Part shown: positions 18,501 through 27,431 of the stretch, piece by piece
How positions within the stretch are numbered: the stretch's first letter is position 1
Layout of the letters: each line of letters opens with the position of its first letter
Assembly: GCF_011947265.1 (NCBI RefSeq)
Contig: NZ_JAATHD010000009.1
Location: 124,001 to 188,000, forward strand
Direction of reading: 5' to 3'
From: Paenibacillus sp. HB172176
Lineage (GTDB): Bacteria > Bacillota > Bacilli > Paenibacillales > Paenibacillaceae
Length of the DNA: 64,000 nucleotides
Position numbers and translations under genes: made by a program
The notes under the pieces: generated by a model
Databases searched by the model: none
Seen by the model: the letters and a program-made list of their open reading frames with translations, nothing else
What the model was told of the DNA's origin: nothing

Positions 18501-18724
18501 ACTCTGAACTCGGCGGAGAGATCGCTCTCTCCACCCCAATCCTTCATAATGATTTGCGAATCATTCGTCGGTATTCGAATTCCGGAATGGACTGACCAAT
18601 CAGCGGGCATTCCATCAGTCGTTATTTCCTTGGCATTAACCTCGAGCATGGGAATATGCCTGTGCAGCGATAGCTCTTGTTTGAATGTTTCCCATGAATA
18701 AACCGCCTCGCGTGCGATTTCCAT
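15572..18724 (-). CDS. Clan GH-A, GH42-like glycoside hydrolase with N-terminal CBM9-type domain (no signal peptide)
   Basis: The 1050-residue protein starts at ATG 18724 after AAAGGGA and has no signal peptide, so it is probably intracellular. Residues about 28-220 form a family-9-type carbohydrate-binding domain (WGGESDLSAEFRVAYDDEYF, MWRGDSIQIAF). A linker region and a helical segment (about 315-400) follow. The TIM barrel starts near VFFNGYGHFEQVRNDL (about 440). Glu590 in HSVTLTNEP is the probable acid/base and Glu742 in PVFNSEHHVI the probable nucleophile, both at clan GH-A positions. After the barrel comes a Rossmann-like domain (FSIIVVPSATHVH, GGTVVIIGQDAL) resembling the GH42 trimerisation domain. 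It is a paralogue of the secreted protein encoded just upstream. The substrate linkage is not determined. Confidence 0.85.
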   Translation of the reverse strand: MEIAREAVYSWETFKQELSLHRHIPMLEVNAKEITTDGMPADWSVHSGIRIPTNDSQIIMKDWGGESDLSAEFRVAYDDEYFYWTANVRDDIHASIEGSDMWRGDSIQIAFSENGKYGPDFGINHTAGGARICQWKEGNALQGLETIEARTNRSGDMTSYEMKLPWTAIFPKPPDQDHMTFALLINDNDGSRRRGWVEWTPGCGRDKDPERHGILHFVPTRNPWTLWAEGSEELRPHEQSVYTLYALNLSDEAETFILKSEQLEFSREVTIAKRSIFVGEYALSLPAPGNYSLDFRLTDSNGVSKNACSEVIVPYSMEEIDEAMNAIAVKLPSLERLIKQAEAKGIPTDYERINAAVIRDFMAYGREDARQGRYQRANYVIQELEGLYAEASRSLYAYLAGERRAKAVPRYRTGRPEIRGSAFHGRTTELSSGSIETRPVFFNGYGHFEQVRNDLHKFQELGANIIQIEIGPRDIIFPRDEPGSSAMKQRSGVQANPDYIISTSAVESDIVEVLKKAGEHHVAVNLLLSPHYFPEWALQQWPELKSNASHSLRFRIDHPIAREIVGDYLRAAIPLVKDYPSLHSVTLTNEPVYRTNQVPCYLPVWQQFLQELYGGDIGELNRVYSSNYAAFREVPMPSGVVPEPFAYDWIVFNQKLFADWHAWMADIIRRCAPELPVHVKIMGDRTGCLGWGIDIEVFSRMSQINGNDNWSYLGEGARGYLQEMSFYDLQVSLNKAPVFNSEHHVIPDGDRRYIPGQADHARTVLWQGALHGKSASTLWVWERTYDPRSDTEGSVLHRPDVVAAIGVVNHDLNRLSWEVAAFQQAIAHVAILYATPSDLYSAVYGKMLMNVYEAVSFGGEKVGFISEEQIARGGAQEFSIIVVPSATHVHPLTLSGLNTYAKRGGTVVIIGQDALRLDAHLYTLSQEERTSLYTSAIVIPSESASAIQIWSCLLPLLENAGLSELRMIDCASGQEVAGVIWRKAEYKGRRLISAVNISEEPKQVSMLWNGKQIRIAKELIEDTVVDTDRIELNPLTPGLYDIGEHKGVVL

Positions 18725-18767
18725 TGTCTCATCCCTTTCCTTTTGCGACTATCAAATCCTTGTTGTA

Positions 18768-21700
18768 TTACGAACCGCATTCTTCAGGAGAAGGCGTATC
18801 CCCTAGATCGAACAAATAGGGTGTATTCGGCTTTAACGTCAGCGTACCGCTGCTCAAGGCCTCTCCCGAAACCAGTTCCAATTGGGGCAAGAGAGCCGCA
18901 TTGTTCCGTTCCACTGTCACCGTCCGATTCGAGTCGCCGTCATTCATAACATTAAGCAACATATGGCCATTGTATTCCGCGACTCGCCATTCCACACCAT
19001 ATACCGGTTCGAGCGTTGTCGTATCAATCAGTTGATACTGAGCCATTCCGGTATCATATAAGATCGGGTAGAGCTGTGTACGGAATTGCTTCGCTGTCGT
19101 ATCAAGTGAAACGACAGTTGCATCATCCATTACTGTGGAGCGCAGTGTACTTATCAATGGTTGATTGTGTTCGTCATATTGCAGCGAATCCTCACCAAGC
19201 ACGATCACTTGGCCGCCATCAACCTGGAACGCCCAAAGCTGCTCAAGTGTATCCGCATGTATATACCCTGTATCCGGAACGATCAGCACCTTGTATTTGC
19301 TCCAATCCCCCTGCGCCATCTGATTCTCCGTTATAAAGCCAACCTTTTCCCCTGTGAAGGAAAGCGCCTCATAAGCCTTCAACAAAGACGGATAGGATTC
19401 ATTACCGTTATAAAGCATGGATGGCACTGAATACAAGATAGCAGCTTTTGATTGTATATTCTGGAATGCCGTCACTTCCCGTGACAAACGGTTCAGATCG
19501 AAATTCGCCTTCCCTACGGCCGCCACCGATTCAGGACGATGCAGGATACCGCCTTCCGAGCTGTTAGCCGTATTGTATGTTCGTTGCCATATCCAAATGG
19601 TCGAGGCACTCTTGCCGTGGATGGCGCCTTGCCATAGCAAGGATCGGATATGATCGCCATAGGCGGCGGAATATCGTGAATCCCCGTCCTCAATCACATG
19701 ATGCTCAGAATTATAAATCGGCGCTTCATGAATGGAGGCCTGCAGGTCATAGAAGCTGAGCTCCTTCATATCCGCCGTCATTCCGCCGTCAATGAAATTC
19801 CAGTTGTCGTTGCCGTTCAAATCAGTCAAATTGGAGAATGACTCGACATCGATCCCGTATTGAGGACTACTTTCCATTCTCGCCATTATCTTGGCATGAA
19901 CGGGTAGATTCGGCGCTATCTCGTGGATAATGTCCGACATCCATGTCTGCCAATCTGTCATCAGATTATCGTTGAACATCACCCAATCATAGCCGACCGG
20001 GGTCGGCTCCGCTCCGTCTGCTGGCATCGGCACATCCTCGAAGCTTGCATACCAGGTCCCATATATAAGGTTTAATTCCGACAAGTCTCCATCATACGTA
20101 TCATGCAAATATTCATACCATGCCGGAAGATTGTAGGAGTCCTTATTCGAATGATATTGCGGTTCATTGCTCAAGGTCACGCTATGCAAGGACGAATAAT
20201 CCTTAACCAGTGGGATAACAGCGCGCAAATAATCCTCTATTATCTGCTTCGCCAGCGGATGTGTAATAACATAGGTGAAATCGGGCGTCGTATTGTTGCT
20301 CTTCAGCTCTGGATAATCGCTCAATGCCCAAGACGGGAAATAATGCGGCGACAGCAGCAGGTTGACCGCGACGTTGTTTTGGGCGGCATTCTGCAGCACC
20401 TTCACAATGTCCTGCTCGACGGATGTGGTTGAAATCGCATAATCCCTATCCGGCGGCAAGCTCCCCATATTCTCGAATCCCGGATTAAGCAGCAGATTTT
20501 GCGTAGTTCCAAGTTCTGTCATGCTGAGATCGTCTATCCAGACCGTACCCGCATTTTCGGATAATATTGTAAAGTTAAACGATGTCTCGTCCGCGTTTGT
20601 CGTATACTCAAGCTCTACCTCCTGCCAATCATACGTGCCGCTTGGAAACGGCGTCCGCAAATGCCAGCCTTGCCCGCCGGGAAACCAGACATTTTTGGCA
20701 TTCTCCCCCTTCACCCACGCGCTGAACGTATACGTCGTATCCGGCTTGACCGTGACATTCTGGGAAACGTTGATGTACACATTCGAGGTCTTCGGAGTAT
20801 CATTCTCTAGTTTCAGCGCATGTGTCCCGGAATGTCTGTACGTCTCGTCAACGACAATATCTGCGTCTACAGTGCCAGAGCGATAAACGGAATATTGGTT
20901 GATAAAGTCATCTTTCGAGAAAATAACATTCCTTGGACCGGTCTCGATTTGAATGATATTGGCGCCAAAGTCTTGGAAATACGGAACGTCTTTGCGCACC
21001 TGACTGAAATGTCCGTACCCGTTAAAGAAAATCGGTCTCGTCTCTTCCTCGTAGGTGCTTCGGGTAACGGTATTTCCTACAAACGCATATCCGTCGGAAA
21101 CTGGGCGTCCCGTCACATAGCGAGGCACTGCCACGGCCATACTGGCACCGGATATATAGTTGTTCAAATTCTGTACCGCTTCGTCATAAAGGCTCTGCAA
21201 CTGCTCGATAACATAATCGGCCCGGTCGAGCCGGCCATTGACGACATCGCCGCGGCCATACTCGATGAACCGGGAAATGACTGCGTAGTTAATCCGCTCG
21301 TAATCAGTTGGAATACCGAACTCCTCGCACTGACTCAGCAAGTCCTCCAGATCGGGAAGCATAACGGCCAATTCATCCAGCTTCTCCTCGAGCTCCTCGG
21401 GAAACGGCGGAACCTTAACGACAAGCTCCGATTGCTGAACGCTCCCTTGCTCGTCTGTTAGCTGAATATCGATCCCGGCTTCTCCGGATTGCGCAAAGGT
21501 ATAATCCAACTTTTTCACAAACACAGAATGAGCCGGGACGGTGATTGCTTTCTGTACATTAAGAAAGGTGGAGTCCACCTCATACGTTTCCTTTTGATTG
21601 CCGAAATTGGTTACATACAAATGATAAGTTGATGCCGCTCCAGCCTGAGGCTTTCTCGGCCCATCTACCCAATAAGCCCAATTCGCATTGTCAGGTAGAA

Positions 21701-23396
21701 AGTAAAGTAAACCCATGGCATCCGGTTCCTTGGCGCTGGCGATGCCCGGCGTCCATTCGATCCACCCGCGCCGGCCTTCTGCCGTGTTGTCATTGTCATT
21801 AATCAGCATCGAGAAGACCACGGGGTCTCCGATAGTATACGCATTGGAAATCGCAGCCCATGGCAGCTTTATCTCGTAATATGTCTCGTTTCCCGCCCGA
21901 GTCGCGGAGGCCGTCATAGAATCGACGCCAAGCGTCCCATTTCCGCCCTTCAATAACGTCACGTTCGCCGTGCCGTCCATGTCGTTGATTCCGATTTCGG
22001 GACCGTAGATTCCGTCGTTGCCAAAGGCAATCTGAATACTGTCCCCCTTCCAGATAGCACTCCCGACCAGCGGGTGATACACATCGTCGACGACCGTAGC
22101 CGCAACATATAAATTTTGATCGTCGTAAGCGAAATAAGCGGTGGCGGAAAGATCGTTCGCTCCGCCCCATCCGTCAATATGAACCTGTGAATCGGACGAA
22201 GGTAGTGCAATTTCCGTAGCGGAGTCCCATTCGTCCAGACTGCCATCCACTGTAATGTTGTCCGCAGGCATTACCGCCACATGGTCAAGCGACCCGAACG
22301 AGCTGCGGAACGAATCCCACGGATAGACGGTATCTTCCGGGAAAGCCGAAATTGTCAAATTGTCGAAAGCATAGGTGACACTCGGGCGGCCCTCCAACTC
22401 CGGATAGGAGGTTTTGACATACAAATTGATCCTCGAAACCCCCTCCTTGACAGCCGCGGGAACGCTCGACAAGTCGAATTGCACAGTATTCCAGCGGTTG
22501 GCCGTCAGTTGCGGTACACGCTTCTCAATGACAACGCCGTCTTCGCCGGCTATTTTCAATACAAGCGGCTCCTGAGCGGATTCCGTTTGCGTCGTGGGAT
22601 AGACGTCCAGCGTTACCGTCTGGGCAAGTGACAAATCTGCAGCTTCGAAATTCCAAACCTTATTAAGCCACCCGACAGCACCGTCGGCCGGCGCGTACGT
22701 CACTTTCTCCGAATACAGTCCCTCCGTAGCATTATTGAACGACTCGCTTGTAATCACGCCCGCCGCCCCCGTAGACGGCTGCCAGACAGACGGTTGCTCA
22801 AACCCTTCGTGCAGCAACGTCATGACCGGTACGTCAAAACCCGAGTTGCTCAACAACTGCACCTGCTGACCATCAGCAGTCATACGAATGTCGTCGAACC
22901 AAAGTGCATCTGCCGTATCTTCAATAAGAAAGCGGAACGTGAAGCTCGTTTCGGCTGTGCCGGTTGTGTAGGCAACCGACACATCTTGCCAATCATATGT
23001 GCCAGATGGCACATTCTGTCGGACATTCCACGACGTAACTCCGCCGCCGAACCATGCAGCTCCTGCCTTCACATTCGAGCCTTTCACTCTGACCGTCCAT
23101 TCATAGGTCATATTCGGTTGCACAGCAATCGTCTGGTAAGCCGTCAAGTAAACATTGGAGGCTTTACTTAGCGAATTGTTCAGTTTGAGCGATTGAATAC
23201 CGTCCGCCGACTGCGAGGAATCCAAGGTATAATCGGCAGCCGACAAACCGCTGTTATAAAAGGTCCACCCCGGCACAATTTTGCTCGTAACCGTCCCCGA
23301 CGCAGCTGCCTTCGAAACCTTGAACAAGCCAACCGGCAACAATCCGGACAATAGCAGCATGATAATCATGATGCATGTGATCCATTTTCTATTCAA
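18768..23396 (-). CDS. Secreted clan GH-A, GH42-like glycoside hydrolase with several binding modules, one inserted in the barrel
   Basis: The start TTG 23396 gives 1542 residues and a clean signal peptide (NRKWITCIMIIMLLLSG...). It is preferred over ATG 23417 because GGGGGG lies 8 nt before the TTG and nothing precedes the ATG. Positions below count from the TTG. A CBM4/9-like jelly roll (about 34-185) is followed by a second beta-sandwich (about 195-355) and a CBM9-type domain (about 370-565). The barrel starts near residue 789 at IFFNGYGHFSQV. It is interrupted at about 828-980 by another CBM4/9-like module, which resembles the first (shared PSGTYDWQ, SNVY and WxDD motifs). The acid/base is Glu1078 (SNEP) and the nucleophile Glu1231 (YNSEHHVI). 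A GH42M-like domain and a C-terminal beta domain end the protein. It probably starts extracellular breakdown of the glycan whose products are imported by the same operon. Confidence 0.85.
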   Translation of the reverse strand: MNRKWITCIMIIMLLLSGLLPVGLFKVSKAAASGTVTSKIVPGWTFYNSGLSAADYTLDSSQSADGIQSLKLNNSLSKASNVYLTAYQTIAVQPNMTYEWTVRVKGSNVKAGAAWFGGGVTSWNVRQNVPSGTYDWQDVSVAYTTGTAETSFTFRFLIEDTADALWFDDIRMTADGQQVQLLSNSGFDVPVMTLLHEGFEQPSVWQPSTGAAGVITSESFNNATEGLYSEKVTYAPADGAVGWLNKVWNFEAADLSLAQTVTLDVYPTTQTESAQEPLVLKIAGEDGVVIEKRVPQLTANRWNTVQFDLSSVPAAVKEGVSRINLYVKTSYPELEGRPSVTYAFDNLTISAFPEDTVYPWDSFRSSFGSLDHVAVMPADNITVDGSLDEWDSATEIALPSSDSQVHIDGWGGANDLSATAYFAYDDQNLYVAATVVDDVYHPLVGSAIWKGDSIQIAFGNDGIYGPEIGINDMDGTANVTLLKGGNGTLGVDSMTASATRAGNETYYEIKLPWAAISNAYTIGDPVVFSMLINDNDNTAEGRRGWIEWTPGIASAKEPDAMGLLYFLPDNANWAYWVDGPRKPQAGAASTYHLYVTNFGNQKETYEVDSTFLNVQKAITVPAHSVFVKKLDYTFAQSGEAGIDIQLTDEQGSVQQSELVVKVPPFPEELEEKLDELAVMLPDLEDLLSQCEEFGIPTDYERINYAVISRFIEYGRGDVVNGRLDRADYVIEQLQSLYDEAVQNLNNYISGASMAVAVPRYVTGRPVSDGYAFVGNTVTRSTYEEETRPIFFNGYGHFSQVRKDVPYFQDFGANIIQIETGPRNVIFSKDDFINQYSVYRSGTVDADIVVDETYRHSGTHALKLENDTPKTSNVYINVSQNVTVKPDTTYTFSAWVKGENAKNVWFPGGQGWHLRTPFPSGTYDWQEVELEYTTNADETSFNFTILSENAGTVWIDDLSMTELGTTQNLLLNPGFENMGSLPPDRDYAISTTSVEQDIVKVLQNAAQNNVAVNLLLSPHYFPSWALSDYPELKSNNTTPDFTYVITHPLAKQIIEDYLRAVIPLVKDYSSLHSVTLSNEPQYHSNKDSYNLPAWYEYLHDTYDGDLSELNLIYGTWYASFEDVPMPADGAEPTPVGYDWVMFNDNLMTDWQTWMSDIIHEIAPNLPVHAKIMARMESSPQYGIDVESFSNLTDLNGNDNWNFIDGGMTADMKELSFYDLQASIHEAPIYNSEHHVIEDGDSRYSAAYGDHIRSLLWQGAIHGKSASTIWIWQRTYNTANSSEGGILHRPESVAAVGKANFDLNRLSREVTAFQNIQSKAAILYSVPSMLYNGNESYPSLLKAYEALSFTGEKVGFITENQMAQGDWSKYKVLIVPDTGYIHADTLEQLWAFQVDGGQVIVLGEDSLQYDEHNQPLISTLRSTVMDDATVVSLDTTAKQFRTQLYPILYDTGMAQYQLIDTTTLEPVYGVEWRVAEYNGHMLLNVMNDGDSNRTVTVERNNAALLPQLELVSGEALSSGTLTLKPNTPYLFDLGDTPSPEECGS

Positions 23397-23418
23397 TTCT
23401 TCGTCCCCCCCAGTCATC

Positions 23419-25578
23419 TTAGAATTCGTTCAGTTCCAATTTCCCCTCTCGATAGCTAACGGATATTTGACCAGTGGGCACTGTCAAATGCAGTTCAAAT
23501 GAAGGCATGCCCGCAGGCAGATGGGGATCAAGTGACTTTTCAAGCCAGCCCGGCTGAGCCGGCTTCAGTCCGATAATGTCTTCAATAAGCACAGGAATAG
23601 GCGCGCTTGCCCAGCCATGACATAAGCTTGTATTCCACTTCTGATTCTTGCCCCATGCTTCGAAACAGGAGGTAGCGCCCTCCTTCAGCATATTGCCCCA
23701 CGAATTTTCGCCGTTATTCGTGATGAGCTCATAAACTAATTCGTATTCGCCGGCTTTAGCCAAAGCCTTCAACACAAAGTACGACATGTACACGCCGCAT
23801 GCCAAGCCTTTCCGCCGAATGAAATGGATAATTGACGGAATCGTCTCTTCCGGAGCGATTTCGAAAAATAGCGGCAGCGCATTTGAATGCAAGGCGCTAT
23901 GCTTGCTACCTATGGCGTCAACGAACAGTGCGTTATCCCGATCCAGGAACGCATCGATAAAGACTTGCTTCAATGCAGGCAATTCATCTCGGTATGGAAC
24001 TAACAGAATATCGCGAATTTCCTGTACTGTCTGGACGCAGCCATAATAATATGCATTGATTACATTATGGCAGCCGTCACCAAGCGGTCGCTCCAATGAG
24101 AAATCATACATATCCCGCATCGGTTCCGGCCAATCCACAAGATTCCACTTCTCGTTCACACCTTCAAGCAAGCCGTCTGATCTGCAGAATCGTCGGAAAT
24201 AGGCCAGAAGCCCCTCCACGTACGGATACATCTCACGTAGAAAGTCCTTATCTCCGCTGTATCTATAATAAGTAAGAAGTTGCATCGGCCATTGCAGGGA
24301 GAAATCGGCAATCTCCTGCATGAAGCTGCCTGGCGCAACCGCGAGCAGACCCGGACATACGGCGGAGCTTAACGCAAAGTCCTGAATCGCCTTCCTGAAT
24401 AAACGGGAATCGCCGCTCAAGTACATATGACTATGACCAGTTATGGTTGCATCCCCAAGGTATTGACCTTTCTCGCGGCTGGGGCAATCCAGCAGCGCCT
24501 CTTGGGCACAGAGCACGACTCCTTGACGGCAGATGCTCCAGATTCCGTTCAATATTCTGTCATCAGATTCGAATTGACAGGCTTGACCATCAATTGGATA
24601 ATGCCGGGTGATGGCACCGAAGCTGCCCGTGTCAATGGCTGCTTCCGGGCCAATCACTTCCACATAACGAAATGCTTTGTAGTCGTAAAAATCCGGCTCC
24701 TCCACTCTGCCCGATAATGTCCATATCTCCCGGTAAAGACAGTTGCAGCGCATTTCGTAACGAACGCCTGCACCGTCCTTCTCCAACTCTTCCCCGCATC
24801 TTATTTCGATACGATCCCCAATTGCTCCATAAGCTTTCATCGTAAAGCACCCGACAATCTCGGATCCAAAGTCAATTAAATAATGGCCTTCCTCAAGCCT
24901 TCTTACATCTATGGGGGCGATCCTGCTTGTCGCAACAACCGGTGTCGGTTGTTGAACAAAACAATATCCATGGCCCGGGTTCATAGCCGCAGGACTCCAA
25001 TCAGAATCGTCATACCCCTCCCTTTTCCATCCCGGAAAACTAAGCCGGCTGTCGATATGCTCAAGCACCTGCGTTTCATTGCCGGTCGTCTCAGCCCTTC
25101 CGTCCCCATATTCAAACGTGCGAATGCGTTTCCACAATTGATCGGTAATCACGACGAGTTGATTATCCGCATAAAGCTCAGCGATCATGCCTTGCCGAAG
25201 ATCGCCGCTATTCATCGCACGATTTATGTGTCCCATATAGAATACATGCACAGCGATTACGTTGTTTCCCTGACGTAAGAAAGGCTGTACGTCCAGCCGA
25301 TTGTAATAATAATGAAAGGAGTAGCTTTGGGCTGGACCTTCAGCTACATATTCGCCATTAATGTAAACTTTATAATAATCATCTGCTGTGATATCCAGGA
25401 AAGCTTTGTCCGGAAGATGAGACAGCTCGAAGGTTTTGCGGAAGAACATGTGATGATTCTTCAAATGGACCGGATGAACTGACTTTTTAAGTCCCAAATA
25501 TTCTTTGTGCAGCAGTGAAAGCGGTACCCTCTCTGCAAACTCTGGGTCCGTTATCCAATCTGCCTTCCATTTCTTCAT
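23419..25578 (-). CDS. Alpha-L-rhamnosidase-like glycosidase (GH78-type)
   Basis: The protein has 719 residues. ATG 25578 is chosen because GAGGTG lies 9 nt upstream; a GTG four codons earlier lacks a ribosome site. An N-terminal jelly-roll domain (FFRKTFELSHLPDKAFLDIT, INGEYVAEGPAQSY) and a second beta domain precede an (alpha/alpha)6 barrel. The signature LLDCPSREKGQYLGDA at the start of the barrel matches the GH78 core region around its acidic residues. No signal peptide is seen, so it should act on imported oligosaccharides, releasing terminal alpha-L-rhamnose. It lies directly downstream of the importer binding protein, and its stop is 22 bp before the TTG start of the secreted hydrolase. 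Confidence 0.88.
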   Translation of the reverse strand: MKKWKADWITDPEFAERVPLSLLHKEYLGLKKSVHPVHLKNHHMFFRKTFELSHLPDKAFLDITADDYYKVYINGEYVAEGPAQSYSFHYYYNRLDVQPFLRQGNNVIAVHVFYMGHINRAMNSGDLRQGMIAELYADNQLVVITDQLWKRIRTFEYGDGRAETTGNETQVLEHIDSRLSFPGWKREGYDDSDWSPAAMNPGHGYCFVQQPTPVVATSRIAPIDVRRLEEGHYLIDFGSEIVGCFTMKAYGAIGDRIEIRCGEELEKDGAGVRYEMRCNCLYREIWTLSGRVEEPDFYDYKAFRYVEVIGPEAAIDTGSFGAITRHYPIDGQACQFESDDRILNGIWSICRQGVVLCAQEALLDCPSREKGQYLGDATITGHSHMYLSGDSRLFRKAIQDFALSSAVCPGLLAVAPGSFMQEIADFSLQWPMQLLTYYRYSGDKDFLREMYPYVEGLLAYFRRFCRSDGLLEGVNEKWNLVDWPEPMRDMYDFSLERPLGDGCHNVINAYYYGCVQTVQEIRDILLVPYRDELPALKQVFIDAFLDRDNALFVDAIGSKHSALHSNALPLFFEIAPEETIPSIIHFIRRKGLACGVYMSYFVLKALAKAGEYELVYELITNNGENSWGNMLKEGATSCFEAWGKNQKWNTSLCHGWASAPIPVLIEDIIGLKPAQPGWLEKSLDPHLPAGMPSFELHLTVPTGQISVSYREGKLELNEF

Positions 25579-25666
25579 TACAAATTTCACCTCGGAAGTC
25601 TCTAAGTGACGAAGCGAAGGGAAAGATTAGAATATCCTTCCCCTTGCGCTGCGTCCCTCAGTAAGC

Positions 25667-27328
25667 TTATTGTTGCAGTTTCTGCTGATCGACTGTATCC
25701 CAATAATCACTCATCAAGAAAGCAGAATCCTGCTTGTTTTTGTACCAATCAATCATGAATTCGTCGATCTCCTTGCCCCCTGCCTTTTCCCAGTTCGAGA
25801 CAACATCCTTGTAGGCCTGATCGACCGTGTATTTGCTACCGCTAAGCACGGCTTTGGTCCAAATGTCCGCGATGTCGCTGTTGATCGTATTGAACGTTGT
25901 TTGCATATCCTTGGGGAGTGTAGGCATATGCTCGCCAAGGGTTATAGTCGGATATTTCTTAGTCGAATCCATGTAAAGCTGATTGGCCTTCTGGTACATT
26001 TCAAGTCCCGCTTTCTGTTCAGGAACGTCCGTGTTGAATTGCGTTTCAGTTGAAGCGCATTGACCGCTGAGCATACGTGTATAGGATTGGGAGAAGTCGA
26101 CTGCCCATGATACTTCGGTTTTTGTTTTGGCCGGATCGATCGACTGTGGGCACCCTGCCTCGTCCAACTGATAATGAACGCCTTCCTGACCAAACAACAA
26201 CGTGCGGCCGGTTGATTCACGATCGATGAAGTCAATGTACTTGATAGCCGCCACAGGATCCTTCGTCTTCGCGTTAATTGCCGTAGTCGCTTGCACCGGA
26301 TTCTGAAGCTCAGGAATGTATTCACCGGCCGGGCTCTCCGGCAACGCGATAGGTTCGACAATGGCTCCTGGATCCGCTTGCGTCAATAATTGCAAATCTG
26401 TAACTGTGAAATTAAACCAATTGCCTACAAACGCCGGATATATGCCCAGCTTGCCGTTCAAGAAGTCTTGCTTGGCCTTGGCTCCATTCTTGTCGTTCGC
26501 GAAATCCTGGTCCACAATCCCTTCGTCGAACAAGCGCTTCTTAAATTCAGTTGCTTGCTTGGCATATTCAAAGCCACGGCCAGGCAGACCGTCGACAAGT
26601 CCATAGCTGGCGCCCGGACTTCCGAACATGCCATTTATAACATTCTCCGACCGCCAACTGATGGCTATGCCATACGTGTCCTTCTCTCCATTACCATCCG
26701 GATCCTGCTCGGCGAAGGCTTTTGCAACCTGATACAATTCTTCTGTCGTTTTCGGAACATCCAAGTGCAGCTTCTCCAACCAATCCATCCGGATAAACAT
26801 GGCATTTAGCGGGAACGATGGAAGCACTCTTCCTACTTTGTAAATATTTCCATCTGTTCCTGTTGTCACCTTCTTTAATGCCGGATATTCCTTGAGCAGT
26901 TCCTTATACTCCACGCTGCTATTCTCAATTAGATCATCGAGCGGCATTAATTGCTTCTGATCAATTAACGGATCCAGTATATTAGGCGCGAATTCGTTGA
27001 CAACATCCGGCGCATTGCCCGAAGCAAACAGCACATTCCATTTCTGGGCCGGATCATTTCGCGGTATCGGCACGAACGTTACATCAGTTGGACCGTTATC
27101 ATTGATCCATTTCGCCCAGCGATTATTATCGATTGTTCCTTCTGATGCGGGAACATTGCCCCTGTCATAGACCGATACGGTAATATGCCCTTTCTTGACC
27201 GTTTCGTTCTGCGCTGTGCCCGAAGAAGCTGAGGATTTTGAAGGTTCTTTATTATCATCACTGCAGGCCGCCAGAACGAACAACATGCAAATGACCAAGC
27301 CAAGTACGGACAAAAATTGTTTTTTCAT
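25667..27328 (-). CDS. ABC transporter substrate-binding lipoprotein, LplA-like (large family 1)
   Basis: The 553-residue protein starts at ATG 27328, after AAGGGGAA at 9 nt. The signal sequence ends in the lipobox LAAC (residues about 19-22), followed by a Ser/Lys-rich linker. The mature part resembles the large LplA/YtcQ-type binding proteins of Paenibacillus and Bacillus that work with LplB/LplC permeases; motifs include DVTFVPIPRNDPAQKWNVLF and NAPDVVNEF. It lies after its two permeases (27432-29294) and before the glycosidase genes in one operon. It should capture oligosaccharides, perhaps rhamnose-containing given the next gene. Confidence 0.92.
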   Translation of the reverse strand: MKKQFLSVLGLVICMLFVLAACSDDNKEPSKSSASSGTAQNETVKKGHITVSVYDRGNVPASEGTIDNNRWAKWINDNGPTDVTFVPIPRNDPAQKWNVLFASGNAPDVVNEFAPNILDPLIDQKQLMPLDDLIENSSVEYKELLKEYPALKKVTTGTDGNIYKVGRVLPSFPLNAMFIRMDWLEKLHLDVPKTTEELYQVAKAFAEQDPDGNGEKDTYGIAISWRSENVINGMFGSPGASYGLVDGLPGRGFEYAKQATEFKKRLFDEGIVDQDFANDKNGAKAKQDFLNGKLGIYPAFVGNWFNFTVTDLQLLTQADPGAIVEPIALPESPAGEYIPELQNPVQATTAINAKTKDPVAAIKYIDFIDRESTGRTLLFGQEGVHYQLDEAGCPQSIDPAKTKTEVSWAVDFSQSYTRMLSGQCASTETQFNTDVPEQKAGLEMYQKANQLYMDSTKKYPTITLGEHMPTLPKDMQTTFNTINSDIADIWTKAVLSGSKYTVDQAYKDVVSNWEKAGGKEIDEFMIDWYKNKQDSAFLMSDYWDTVDQQKLQQ

Positions 27329-27431
27329 ACGTGAGTTCCCCTTTTCATTTTTGAATGAATGCCCTGCACGGACGCTGTTCCCCAGTATCCTTCACTTATT
27401 CGCTAAGCATCCCTCCTCTCAAGCATAGAGT

